Source of the DNA: JBAXTE01 sp964653595
GTDB lineage: Bacteria > Bacteroidota > Bacteroidia > Bacteroidales > WCHB1-69
Direction: 5' to 3'
Assembly: GCA_964653595.1 (NCBI GenBank)
Contig: CAZZHH010000094.1
Span: forward strand, 1-8,862
DNA length: 8,862 bases
Shown here: piece by piece, positions 1-7,074 of the stretch
Layout: the number at the start of each line of letters is the position of its first letter
How positions within the stretch are numbered: the first letter of the stretch is position 1
The notes under the pieces: model-generated
What the model saw: only the letters and a program-made list of their open reading frames with translations
Databases searched by the model: none
Told to the model about the DNA's origin: nothing
Program-made: the position numbers and the translations under genes

Positions 1-124
1 ATAATTAAAGTAATGGAATATATAATTATTATATATATCTGATTTTTAATATATTAAAACAATATATTGTAAGAATATAGATATATTTTAAAGAAATTCA
101 CGATTTACATTATTAAACACATGG

Positions 125-213
125 TTACATTTGTAAAAGTCTTGATTTTCTAGCTAAATTACTTTTGTGAATAGTCAATAATTTACATTTGTTTTAATAA
201 TTTACTTTTGTAA
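125..213 (+). repeat. cluster of TTAC-N4-GTAA / TAnnTTTG motifs
   Basis: Four close variants of TTAC(A/T)TTTG lie within 89 bases, with TACATTTG or TACTTTTG at 126-133, 160-167, 184-191 and 203-210. The first and last are perfect TTAC-N4-GTAA dyads (125-136 and 202-213); the middle two keep only the left half. Each also fits the Bacteroidota -7 consensus TAnnTTTG, but I found no TTG at the right distance upstream and no gene downstream on the plus strand. They could be protein-binding sites, a promoter cluster for an unannotated RNA, or chance in AT-rich DNA. Confidence 0.35.
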
Positions 214-546
214 TTCACTATTGTAAACCAATATTCTTCTCTTTATTTACCTCAAAACCATATCTCAACGAGAATTGAATAAATCAAAAAAACATGCATG
301 GATTATCAAATATTAAATTTTGAGGGGATTAAAACAAGCCTATTCCCCACCCTATTTATTACTGAAAAGTGCTTTGGATAGGCAATCTAGGTATTTTATG
401 ACGAACTTATGTCGAACAATAATATTGATTGTATTTTTTAGGATAAATAAATTAGGCTACATATTATAGATGTTGAACTGTAAAACAGAAAAATTTGACT
501 GTATGATTTAAAAAGGTAGTTTTAAATAAAAATGGGGATTGGAAAA

Positions 547-578
547 TAAAAAAACACTTCTATACATTAGAAGTGCTT
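547..578 (-). terminator. Rho-independent terminator of the RGG-tail helicase gene
   Basis: Read on the minus strand this is a perfect 8-bp stem (CACTTCTA / TAGAAGTG, 555-562 and 568-575) around a 5-base loop, followed directly by a run of seven or more U. It lies about 60 bases past the stop codon of the minus-strand DEAD-box gene at 634. Position, stem and U tract all fit an intrinsic terminator for that transcript. Confidence 0.85.
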
Positions 579-633
579 ATTCAAAAATAAAAGAAGTTAG
601 AAAAACTTTCTTAAAGTAAAATGGCAGTATTTG

Positions 634-2520
634 TTATCTACCTCTTCCACCTCTATATCCACTTTGTGATGAAGACTTTCTATCTGATCGATAGTTGCCA
701 CCACCGCTCGATCTACGTTCGCGATCGCTACCAGTAGAGCGACGTTCACCGCTACCTGATCGACGATCATTAGAGGAATGCCTATCGCTACTACCACCCG
801 AACGACGGTCGCCAGAAGAGCGTCTTTCGCCTCCATTTCCTCTACCAAATCCACCTCTTGAGCCAGATCTATTTCTAGAACCACTATTACCACCTCCACT
901 GCGATTTCCTTGGTGGCCATTATCACGATCCATTTCATCGCAACGCAGTTTCCGACCTTTAAATATGGTAGCGGTAATTGTTTTCTTTACTATTTCAACA
1001 GCCTCAGATTGGATGGAGAAGATGGAAAACTTATCCCGCATGTCAATCTCTTTAAACTTAACTTGAGTTTTAGAGACTTCTTCAATAAATTCACATAGCA
1101 TAGATTTATCAAAATCATCAAAGCGACCAATATTGATAAACAAACGAATAAAACCATCACTATCCATACCCGAACTGCCATTTCTGCCATCCATTCTCAC
1201 ATTTAAGTCCGTTGCATTTTTATATTGCTCATAAAAATGGTTGAATTGAACAGAAAGGAAACGTTTGATAATTTCATCTTTTTCTAAAGACTCTAATTTA
1301 TCTTCAAAAGCTGCTATATAGCTACTAATTTGCTTATCGTTTACTTCGGTGTCTAACATTTCGTCGATTGTATGTAGCAAACGTTGTTCACAAATTTGAG
1401 TTCCATTAGGCACTTGTGTTAACAAAAATTCTCGTCCTGTACTTTTTTCAAGAGACTTGATTTTAAACTTTTCTTTAATATTGATAAATGTTATCGATAT
1501 CCCATTGTTATTAGCACGCCCAGTTCGACCACTTCGATGAATATACACATCCTGGTCGTCGGGAAGATTATAATTAATTACATGCGTCAATTCATTTACA
1601 TCCAATCCTCGAGCTGCAACGTCGGTAGCAACAAGAATTCTGATTCCTTTCGAACGAAAGCGAGACATTGCATAGTCTCTTTGAGCTTGCGACAAGTCGC
1701 CATGAAGTGTATCGGCACTATAACCATCGCGCATCAATCCAGTAGCAACCGTTTGACACTCATTTCTAGTTCTACAAAACACTAAAGCATACAATCCAGG
1801 GTAAAAATCGATTACTCGTCTGAGAGCAGCATAACGATCTCTTTCGTGGATAACCATATATTTATGATCTACTGTTGAAGCCCCTTGGTTTTTTTTGCCA
1901 ACTGCTATTTCAATAGGATTTGTTAGAAATTTTTTGGAAATATGAGCAACTTCTGGTGGCATTGTAGCCGAAAACAACAAGGTTTGTCGTTGAGCTGGAG
2001 CAAAATCTAAAATCGCTTCCAAATCATCCCTAAATCCCATATTCAACATTTCGTCTGCCTCGTCTAATATCAAGGTGTTGATTTCTGATATATTGGCTTT
2101 TTTCCTTTTCAACAAGTCGAATATTCTACCAGGAGTGGATACTATAATATGAGCGCCTTTTTTAAGTTGTCTAACTTGTACTTCTATGCTAGCTCCTCCA
2201 TAAACAGCAACCACGGATAAGCCATACATATACTTTGAATATTTTTCTAAATCCCTGCAAATTTGCATACACAATTCCCTTGTAGGGGATATTATTAGCA
2301 CCTGCGTTGCAGTATTTTTTATGTCAATTTTCTGAAGAGATGGGAGTCCAAAAGCGGCTGTTTTACCAGTACCGGTTTGTGCTAATCCTACTACGTCGGT
2401 GGAATGTGCCAATAAAACTGGTATTACTTTTTCCTGAATTGGGGTTGGTGTTTCAAAGCCTAATTCTTCAATGGCTTTCAGGATGCTGGGGTCTAACCCC
2501 AATGATTTAAAATCTGTCAT
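634..2520 (-). CDS. deaD: DEAD-box ATP-dependent RNA helicase, CsdA/DeaD-like, with RGG/RS-rich tail
   Basis: A cytoplasmic ATP-dependent RNA helicase of 628 aa, expected from its family to remodel structured RNA in ribosome assembly, mRNA turnover or cold adaptation. Visible in order: Q motif ending TPTPIQ (about 4-29), motif I AQTGTGKT (47-54), PTREL (79-83), TPGR (129-132), DEAD (153-156), SAT (184-186), ATDVAARGLDV (298-308) and HRSGRTGR (328-335). Residues about 455-528 resemble the DbpA-type RNA-binding domain. Residues about 535-628 are almost only Arg, Gly, Ser, Asp and Asn, with many RRS and RGG triplets. I chose the ATG at 2518-2520, which begins MTDFKSLGL and leads straight into the Q motif. 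An ATG 33 codons upstream would add an unlikely leader and start beyond the -7 promoter element. The layout matches E. coli CsdA, but the symbol is by analogy; a Bacteroidota-specific paralogue is equally possible. Confidence 0.93.
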   Translation of the reverse strand: MTDFKSLGLDPSILKAIEELGFETPTPIQEKVIPVLLAHSTDVVGLAQTGTGKTAAFGLPSLQKIDIKNTATQVLIISPTRELCMQICRDLEKYSKYMYGLSVVAVYGGASIEVQVRQLKKGAHIIVSTPGRIFDLLKRKKANISEINTLILDEADEMLNMGFRDDLEAILDFAPAQRQTLLFSATMPPEVAHISKKFLTNPIEIAVGKKNQGASTVDHKYMVIHERDRYAALRRVIDFYPGLYALVFCRTRNECQTVATGLMRDGYSADTLHGDLSQAQRDYAMSRFRSKGIRILVATDVAARGLDVNELTHVINYNLPDDQDVYIHRSGRTGRANNNGISITFINIKEKFKIKSLEKSTGREFLLTQVPNGTQICEQRLLHTIDEMLDTEVNDKQISSYIAAFEDKLESLEKDEIIKRFLSVQFNHFYEQYKNATDLNVRMDGRNGSSGMDSDGFIRLFINIGRFDDFDKSMLCEFIEEVSKTQVKFKEIDMRDKFSIFSIQSEAVEIVKKTITATIFKGRKLRCDEMDRDNGHQGNRSGGGNSGSRNRSGSRGGFGRGNGGERRSSGDRRSGGSSDRHSSNDRRSGSGERRSTGSDRERRSSGGGNYRSDRKSSSQSGYRGGRGR

Positions 2521-2547
2521 GAACGTTTTTAATAATATTATTGTTTG

Positions 2548-2555
2548 CAAAGGTA
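2548..2555 (-). promoter_or_regulatory. Bacteroidota -7 promoter element of the RGG-tail helicase gene
   Basis: The minus strand reads TACCTTTGC, a textbook TAnnTTTG element. It lies 27 bases upstream of the ATG at 2520 and would give a short leader of about 20 bases. I found no clear TTG -33 box at 19-21 bases upstream, so only the -7 half is supported. Confidence 0.6.
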
Positions 2556-2576
2556 CGACTTTTAAGTTAATTTTTT

Positions 2577-2584
2577 TATCTTTG
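2577..2584 (+). promoter_or_regulatory. Candidate -7 promoter element of recQ
   Basis: The plus strand reads TATCTTTG, which fits TAnnTTTG. It lies 20 bases before the GTG start of recQ, leaving a leader of about 10-15 bases. No TTG box is seen at the expected -33 distance. The element lies only 21 bases from the opposing -7 element of the divergent helicase gene, so the two promoters must overlap and may compete. Confidence 0.45.
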
Positions 2585-2604
2585 AATGCTAATTTAAATA
2601 TTCT

Positions 2605-4515
2605 GTGGATAAAATACATGAGATTTTACATAAATATTGGGGTCATAATCAGTTCCGACCTTTACAGGAGGATATCATAAACTCAGTATTAAACGGAAAT
2701 GATACCTTAGCTTTGTTGCCCACCGGTGGTGGCAAATCGATCTGTTTTCAAGTCCCAGCTATGGCTATGAGTGGAAAATGTCTTGTAATCTCTCCTCTTA
2801 TAGCGTTGATGAAAGATCAAGTAGAAAATTTAAAAAAAAGAGGCATCAAAGCGGCTGCTCTCTACACTGGAATGCATTCTGTGGAGATAAAAAATGTAAT
2901 TAGTCAAGCTGTTCATGGTGACTTAAAATTTTTATACATATCTCCCGAACGTCTTGAAACCGATTTGATAAAATCAAATATTGAGATGATGAACATCTCA
3001 CTCATAGCTGTAGATGAAGCTCATTGTATTTCGCAATGGGGACACGATTTTCGCCCTCCATATTTAAGAATTGCAGATATACGAACGTTTGTACCCTCGG
3101 CCACTATCATAGCACTCACAGCTACTGCCACGGTAGACGTAGTGGAAGAAATTCAAGAAAAACTCCTCTTTCGAAAAAAAAATTTATTTCAAAAGAGTTT
3201 TGAACGTTCCAACTTAACTTATTTTGTCATAAAGGAAGAGAACAAACTCAATCGATTGATACGTATCGCTCAAAAGATGCCAGGATCGGCAGTTGTTTAC
3301 GTTAGAAACCGAAGAAAAACTCAAGAAATTGCCACGTTTTTAACTAAAAATGGAATCTCTGCAGAATTTTATCATGCTGGGCTTTCACCTATCGATAGAG
3401 ATCGGAAGCAATCGGAGTGGATTCAGGGTAAAAAAAGAATAATGGTAGCCACAAATGCTTTTGGAATGGGTATCGATAAGTCGGATGTTCGATTTGTGGT
3501 GCATTTGGATATCCCCGACAATATGGAAGCATACTTTCAAGAAGCTGGCAGAGGCGGCAGAGACGAAAAAGAGGCATGGGCAATTCTGCTTTTCGAAAAT
3601 GCAGATTTGATAGATTTACATCGAAGTTTTGAACAATCCTATCCAAGTATCGACGATATTAAAAAAGTGTACCATGCCATTGGTAATTACTACCAGATTC
3701 CTATTGGATCGGGAAATAACACCCAACATGAATTTGATTTAGCTGATTTTTGCAAGAATTATAATCTGAATCCAATCATAACTTTAAATTCTATAAAGTT
3801 TCTTGAAAGACAAGAGTTAATCATTCTAACCGACGAAATTAATAAGCCCTCTCGTATTTTCATCCCCTGCTCAAATGAAGATTTTTATGCATTTCAAGTT
3901 TCTCACAAGAGTTTCGACAAGTTAATAAAGATGTTATTACGATCTTATGGGGGGTTGTTTAGTAACTTTACTCGAATAAATGAAGCAGATATTGCTAAAC
4001 GACTCGGCACGGATGTTAATTTGGTAATTCTTTCATTAAAAAAATTGGAACAATTGAACGTTCTTGTATATGACCCTCAAACCTCAAAGCCTAAATTGAT
4101 ATTTACACAACCTCGATTCGACGCAAAAAATATTCAATTCGATCCCGAAAACTATCACCTTCTTAAAATAAATGCAAAAAAAAGGCTGGATTCAATGGTT
4201 GCTTATATAAACTCTTCTACAAAATGCAGAAATAGATTACTATTAGAATATTTTGGAGAAACCATTCATAAAAGATGTGGAAAATGCGATATTTGCATCC
4301 AACGAAACAAACTGGAAATGAGCGAATTTGAATTTGATCAAATTGCTGATGAAATTAAACCGATTCTAAAAAATTATCCTTTATTTTTAAACGAATTAAT
4401 TGAAAAATTTGACCATTTGAATGATCAAAAAATCATCAAAGTCACTACATGGCTGATGGATAACAATAAAATTGATTCAAATGATGAAGGGAAACTAGTG
4501 TGGAGAAAAAAGTAG
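2605..4515 (+). CDS. recQ: RecQ-family ATP-dependent DNA helicase, Bacteroidota long type
   Basis: A 3'-5' superfamily 2 DNA helicase of 636 aa that unwinds forks and recombination intermediates. Visible: motif 0 FRPLQEDII (17-25), Walker A LPTGGGKS (38-45), DEAH (137-140) followed by the RecQ aromatic-rich loop with QWGHDFRPPY (144-153), TATAT (172-176), ATNAFGMGIDKSDVRFVVH (282-300) and QEAGRGGRD (312-320). Motif VI has Gly where AGRAGRD is usual. The zinc cluster is Cys541, 558, 561 and 564. About 160 residues more than in E. coli RecQ separate motif VI from the zinc cluster, including a winged-helix-like stretch at about 455-500. I recall this build from other Bacteroidota RecQ proteins. 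No HRDC domain is evident. The start is GTG: an in-frame stop at 2590-2592 lies just upstream, and no ATG fits before motif 0. The stop abuts the start of the next gene. Confidence 0.93.
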   Translation: MDKIHEILHKYWGHNQFRPLQEDIINSVLNGNDTLALLPTGGGKSICFQVPAMAMSGKCLVISPLIALMKDQVENLKKRGIKAAALYTGMHSVEIKNVISQAVHGDLKFLYISPERLETDLIKSNIEMMNISLIAVDEAHCISQWGHDFRPPYLRIADIRTFVPSATIIALTATATVDVVEEIQEKLLFRKKNLFQKSFERSNLTYFVIKEENKLNRLIRIAQKMPGSAVVYVRNRRKTQEIATFLTKNGISAEFYHAGLSPIDRDRKQSEWIQGKKRIMVATNAFGMGIDKSDVRFVVHLDIPDNMEAYFQEAGRGGRDEKEAWAILLFENADLIDLHRSFEQSYPSIDDIKKVYHAIGNYYQIPIGSGNNTQHEFDLADFCKNYNLNPIITLNSIKFLERQELIILTDEINKPSRIFIPCSNEDFYAFQVSHKSFDKLIKMLLRSYGGLFSNFTRINEADIAKRLGTDVNLVILSLKKLEQLNVLVYDPQTSKPKLIFTQPRFDAKNIQFDPENYHLLKINAKKRLDSMVAYINSSTKCRNRLLLEYFGETIHKRCGKCDICIQRNKLEMSEFEFDQIADEIKPILKNYPLFLNELIEKFDHLNDQKIIKVTTWLMDNNKIDSNDEGKLVWRKK

Positions 4516-5256
4516 ATGCTGAACGATAAAAAAATTGTAGTGGTGATGCCGGCTTATAATGCCGAAAAAACGTTGATTGACACTTGGAATGAGATTCCAT
4601 TTGATCTGGTGGATGAAGTGATTTTAGTTGACGATTGCAGCAATGACAAAACTGTGGAAGTGGCAAAAAAATTAGGGGTTCACCATATTATCAGCCACGA
4701 TTACAACAAGGGGTATGGTGGAAATCAAAAATCCTGCTACAAAAAAGCATTAGAATTGAATGCAGATATTGTGGTAATGCTTCACCCCGACTATCAGTAC
4801 ACACCAAAGTTAATTCCTTCGATGGTATATTTACTTGCTTCGGGACTTTTTGAAGTGGTTATGGGTTCTAGAATATTAGGGAAAGGGGCTCTTAAAGGCG
4901 GCATGCCTTTGTATAAATATCTGTCGAATAGATTTTTAACCCTTGCTCAAAATATTCTCATTGGCCAAAAACTTTCTGAATATCACACTGGTTATCGAGC
5001 TTACACCTGTGATGTTCTCAAAAATATCAAGTTCATGGACAACGACGATGATTTCATTTTCGACAACCAAATCTTATCTCAAATATTTATGAAGGGGTAT
5101 CAAATTGCCGAAATTACGTGTCCCACCAAATATTTTCCAGAAGCGTCATCGATCAACTTATATAGAAGTACTAAATACGGAATAGGCGTACTGATGGTCT
5201 CTTTAAGACATTTTTTGCATGCACATAAAATCCTGAAGTGGCGGATTTATAAGTAA
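4516..5256 (+). CDS. Family 2 glycosyltransferase, dolichol-phosphate-mannose-synthase-like
   Basis: A 246-aa GT-A fold glycosyltransferase that should move a sugar from a nucleotide donor to a lipid or polysaccharide acceptor; neither substrate can be read from sequence. Visible: nucleotide-binding start VVVMPAYNAE (8-17), VDDCSNDKT (38-46) with the donor-binding Asp pair, NKGYGGNQK (64-72), HPDYQY (90-95) in the place of the metal-binding DxD, GSR (117-119), EYHTGYRAY (155-163) and DFIFDNQI (179-186). No C-terminal membrane helices follow, so it is the short soluble or peripheral type. The ATG directly follows the recQ TAG with no gap, and a GGAG lies about 10 bases before it inside recQ. 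Co-transcription and translational coupling are therefore likely. A functional link to RecQ is not evident. Confidence 0.9.
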   Translation: MLNDKKIVVVMPAYNAEKTLIDTWNEIPFDLVDEVILVDDCSNDKTVEVAKKLGVHHIISHDYNKGYGGNQKSCYKKALELNADIVVMLHPDYQYTPKLIPSMVYLLASGLFEVVMGSRILGKGALKGGMPLYKYLSNRFLTLAQNILIGQKLSEYHTGYRAYTCDVLKNIKFMDNDDDFIFDNQILSQIFMKGYQIAEITCPTKYFPEASSINLYRSTKYGIGVLMVSLRHFLHAHKILKWRIYK

Positions 5257-5356
5257 CTTTTAAACAGGATCAGCTGAACCGCTAAATTCTCTGCCTAGCA
5301 AAAACTCAAAACAAATGAATAAGTACCAAAATATAATATGCTTAAGTATAAAACCG

Positions 5357-5418
5357 CCCTTCGATAAGCTCAGGGTGACAGGTTATTATACGTCGTCTTC
5401 CCTTTGGCTAGCTCAGGG
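5357..5418 (+). repeat. Two copies of a 19-bp REP-like palindromic repeat
   Basis: Copy one is CCCTTCGATAAGCTCAGGG (5357-5375), followed by TGACAG. Copy two is CCCTTTGGCTAGCTCAGGG (5400-5418). They match at 15 of 19 positions and start 43 bases apart in the same direction. The outer CCCT and AGGG can pair. From memory, CCCTTCGA...GCTCAGGGTGACA elements recur between genes in many bacterial genomes and behave like REP sequences, often near gene ends. Their placement in a convergent gap fits that. The family assignment is recollection, not a search result. Confidence 0.6.
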
Positions 5419-5461
5419 CAAACTGATTCAGACTGACAACAAAATATATTAATCTTTTAAA

Positions 5462-5501
5462 GTGCAAATATTTTGATGTTTTTGTTTTAAACATCATGCA
5501 C
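5462..5501. other. Intergenic hairpin with internal bulge
   Basis: An 8-bp perfect stem TGATGTTT / AAACATCA (5474-5481 and 5489-5496) encloses a 7-base loop. A further outer pair GTGCA / TGCAC (5462-5466 and 5497-5501) can close below a 7-base one-sided bulge. No T tract follows on either strand, so it is not a typical intrinsic terminator. It could stabilise a 3' end of either convergent transcript. Confidence 0.4.
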
Positions 5502-5536
5502 TATTATACAGAATATTGTTTCTATATTATTGATTT

Positions 5537-5559
5537 ACATTTTATTAAATGTTTTTTTT
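5537..5559 (+). terminator. Weak terminator downstream of the glycosyltransferase gene
   Basis: ACATTT and AAATGT (5537-5542 and 5547-5552) form a 6-bp stem with a 4-base loop, followed by a run of eight T (5552-5559). The stem is nearly all A-T and thus weak, but the T tract is strong. It would end the recQ-glycosyltransferase transcript about 280 bases past the stop and just before the opposing helicase gene. Confidence 0.4.
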
Positions 5560-5605
5560 CAACAAACTCTAATTAGATATTTTTCAAGCTGCCATTTTGG
5601 GGTGC

Positions 5606-6994
5606 CTAGAACTTTTTGTTTAGTGATTTTAAGTCTAAAGCCAGTTTTAGGTTGCGGCAATTGAGCTTTATCCCTTTTAGGTTGAGGAACACCTGACGTT
5701 CATACTTTTCAAGGACATCAAAACAGGCGCGATCGTTCTCCACCTTTATATTCTGGAAATCCTGACCATCTAGACCTGTCTCTTCAGCTAAAAATTCTGC
5801 CAAATATTGTTTATCAAACCCCTGATCATATCCCATGTTCATATAAATGGTGATGGGTTTACTCCGCTCCTCTTTTGGAATTTGAACAAACAGCTCTTCA
5901 AAACTAATATTCAGTTCCGTTTCCAACGCTTTGATATCTTCCAACTCCTCTTTTTTGACCAAACAAATGGAATCTCCGCATTTTCCGGCTCGGGCGGTTC
6001 TTCCGCTACGGTGGGTGTAATATTCGATTTTTTCCGGAAGATGATAATGGATCACATAATCCAAATCCTTCACATCCAACCCCCTGGCGGCAATATCCGA
6101 AGCCACGAGCAGGTTGATCCTGCCATTCTTGAAACCACGCATCACCTTGTCGCGCATCTCCTGATTCAGGTTCCCGTGAATGGCATCCGCCGACACGAGA
6201 AAACCGGCCAATTGTTTCGCCAACCGTTTTGCGGCAATCTTGGTTTGGCAGAAAACGATTCCCCGTTGATAATATCGTTGACGAAGAAATGCTTTCAGAC
6301 AATCCAGTTTTTCGCCTTGTTTATAGACAATGAAATTATGGTTAATCTTTTGATTTACAAATTCTTCCGAATTGATTCGGATCTCAACCAAGTCTTTCTT
6401 CAGGTATTTCAGAATCACCTTAACCACATCATCAGGCATGGTTGCCGTGAACAGCATTTTACGGATATCAACCTTGCAGGATAGCAATATTTCATTCACT
6501 TCCGTTTGAAAACCCATGTTCATCATTTCGTCGGCTTCGTCCAACACCAAACATTTCACCTCTTCGAGCGAAATCGCACCTTTGTCCAACAGGTCGATCA
6601 ACCGTCCCGGAGTGGCCACGACAATATGAGTGGTACGTTGAAGTTTTTCTATCTGATCGGCAATAGGCACGCCTCCATAAACAGGTTCAACAAAAATTCT
6701 AGACATAAATTTCGAAAAAAGGAAAAACTCACGAGCCACCTGCTGTCCCAATTCACGGGTTGGCACGAGCACCAATGCCTGAATTTTGGGCAATTTCGGA
6801 TCGATGGTCTGAAGAATCGGCAATGCAAACGCAGCGGTTTTCCCCGTTCCAGTTTGGGCGATGGCCACCAAATCCAGATTGGTGTTTAATATTTGAGGGA
6901 TCACCTGCAGTTGAACATCGGTCGGTTCCGATATCTTATTGAGTTCAAGCGCACGGAGTAAATTTTCGTGGATTCCAAGTTCGGAAAAAGTCAT
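5606..6994 (-). CDS. DEAD-box ATP-dependent RNA helicase with DbpA-like C-terminal domain
   Basis: A second cytoplasmic DEAD-box RNA helicase, 462 aa. Visible: a degenerate Q motif, EPTDVQ (23-28, where TPTPIQ is common); AQTGTGKT (46-53); PTREL (78-82); TPGR (128-131); DEAD (152-155); FTATMP (182-187), so TAT replaces the usual SAT; ASDIAARGLDV (298-308); and HRSGRTARAG (328-337), GRTAR for GRTGR. Residues about 381-452 resemble the short DbpA-type RNA-binding domain. There is no Arg/Gly tail. The ATG at 6992-6994 (MTFSELGI) is preferred because it leads straight into the Q motif; an in-frame ATG lies eight codons upstream. Hand-counted 60-base rows inside the gene (6121, 6181, 6601) give about 50-55% GC, against 28-33% for rows in the first helicase (1201) and recQ (3601), suggesting a different origin. 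Exact role unknown; RNA remodelling or ribosome assembly is the family expectation. Confidence 0.92.
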   Translation of the reverse strand: MTFSELGIHENLLRALELNKISEPTDVQLQVIPQILNTNLDLVAIAQTGTGKTAAFALPILQTIDPKLPKIQALVLVPTRELGQQVAREFFLFSKFMSRIFVEPVYGGVPIADQIEKLQRTTHIVVATPGRLIDLLDKGAISLEEVKCLVLDEADEMMNMGFQTEVNEILLSCKVDIRKMLFTATMPDDVVKVILKYLKKDLVEIRINSEEFVNQKINHNFIVYKQGEKLDCLKAFLRQRYYQRGIVFCQTKIAAKRLAKQLAGFLVSADAIHGNLNQEMRDKVMRGFKNGRINLLVASDIAARGLDVKDLDYVIHYHLPEKIEYYTHRSGRTARAGKCGDSICLVKKEELEDIKALETELNISFEELFVQIPKEERSKPITIYMNMGYDQGFDKQYLAEFLAEETGLDGQDFQNIKVENDRACFDVLEKYERQVFLNLKGIKLNCRNLKLALDLKSLNKKF

Positions 6995-7045
6995 TATTGA
7001 AATAGTATTGATTACCAAACCCTAATCGTTAAGGGTATCATTTTG

Positions 7046-7074
7046 CAAAGGTAGTGAAAAAGTCGGTTTAACAA
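7046..7074 (-). promoter_or_regulatory. Bacteroidota promoter of the second DEAD-box helicase gene
   Basis: The minus strand carries TACCTTTGC (-7, core at 7046-7053) and a TTG at 7072-7074, separated by 18 bases, close to the usual 19-21. The -7 element lies about 50 bases before the ATG at 6994. The TTG lies in the first unit of the adjoining 9-bp repeat array, so the array forms the upstream edge of this promoter. Confidence 0.65.

Larger units (their letters stand above)
1..633. other. AT-rich gene-free region
   Basis: I see no credible gene here. Both strands are broken by frequent stops, and the only open stretches are a few dozen codons or run antisense into the neighbouring helicase. 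The contents I can name are a cluster of short TTAC/GTAA motifs at about 125-213 and a terminator hairpin at 547-578, both listed separately. A 27-codon open stretch at 298-381 (ATG to TAG) has a protein-like start but stops early. It could be a remnant or chance. Most of the region is simple AT-rich sequence and may be the decayed edge of another locus. Confidence 0.6.
5257..5605. other. Convergent intergenic region with repeats and hairpins
   Basis: No gene is seen in this 349-bp gap between the convergent glycosyltransferase and second DEAD-box genes. It holds two copies of a palindromic repeat (5357-5375 and 5400-5418), a two-part hairpin at 5462-5501 and a weak plus-strand terminator at 5537-5559, each listed separately. 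The rest is AT-rich filler. Confidence 0.6.

Noticed and set aside
298..381. 27-codon plus-strand open frame beginning MDYQILNFEG
   Set aside because: The start looks protein-like, but it ends after 27 codons with another in-frame stop soon after and no clear ribosome-binding site or promoter. It may be a gene remnant, but this cannot be supported.
695..1066. Plus-strand open frame rich in Pro, Leu, Arg and Ser
   Set aside because: It is the antisense reading of the Arg/Gly/Ser tail of the first helicase; the repeats keep the other frames free of stops.
5807..6484. 225-codon plus-strand open frame
   Set aside because: It lies wholly antisense to the second DEAD-box helicase, whose motifs are intact. 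Its product has no recognisable domain and its openness follows from the codon use of the real gene.
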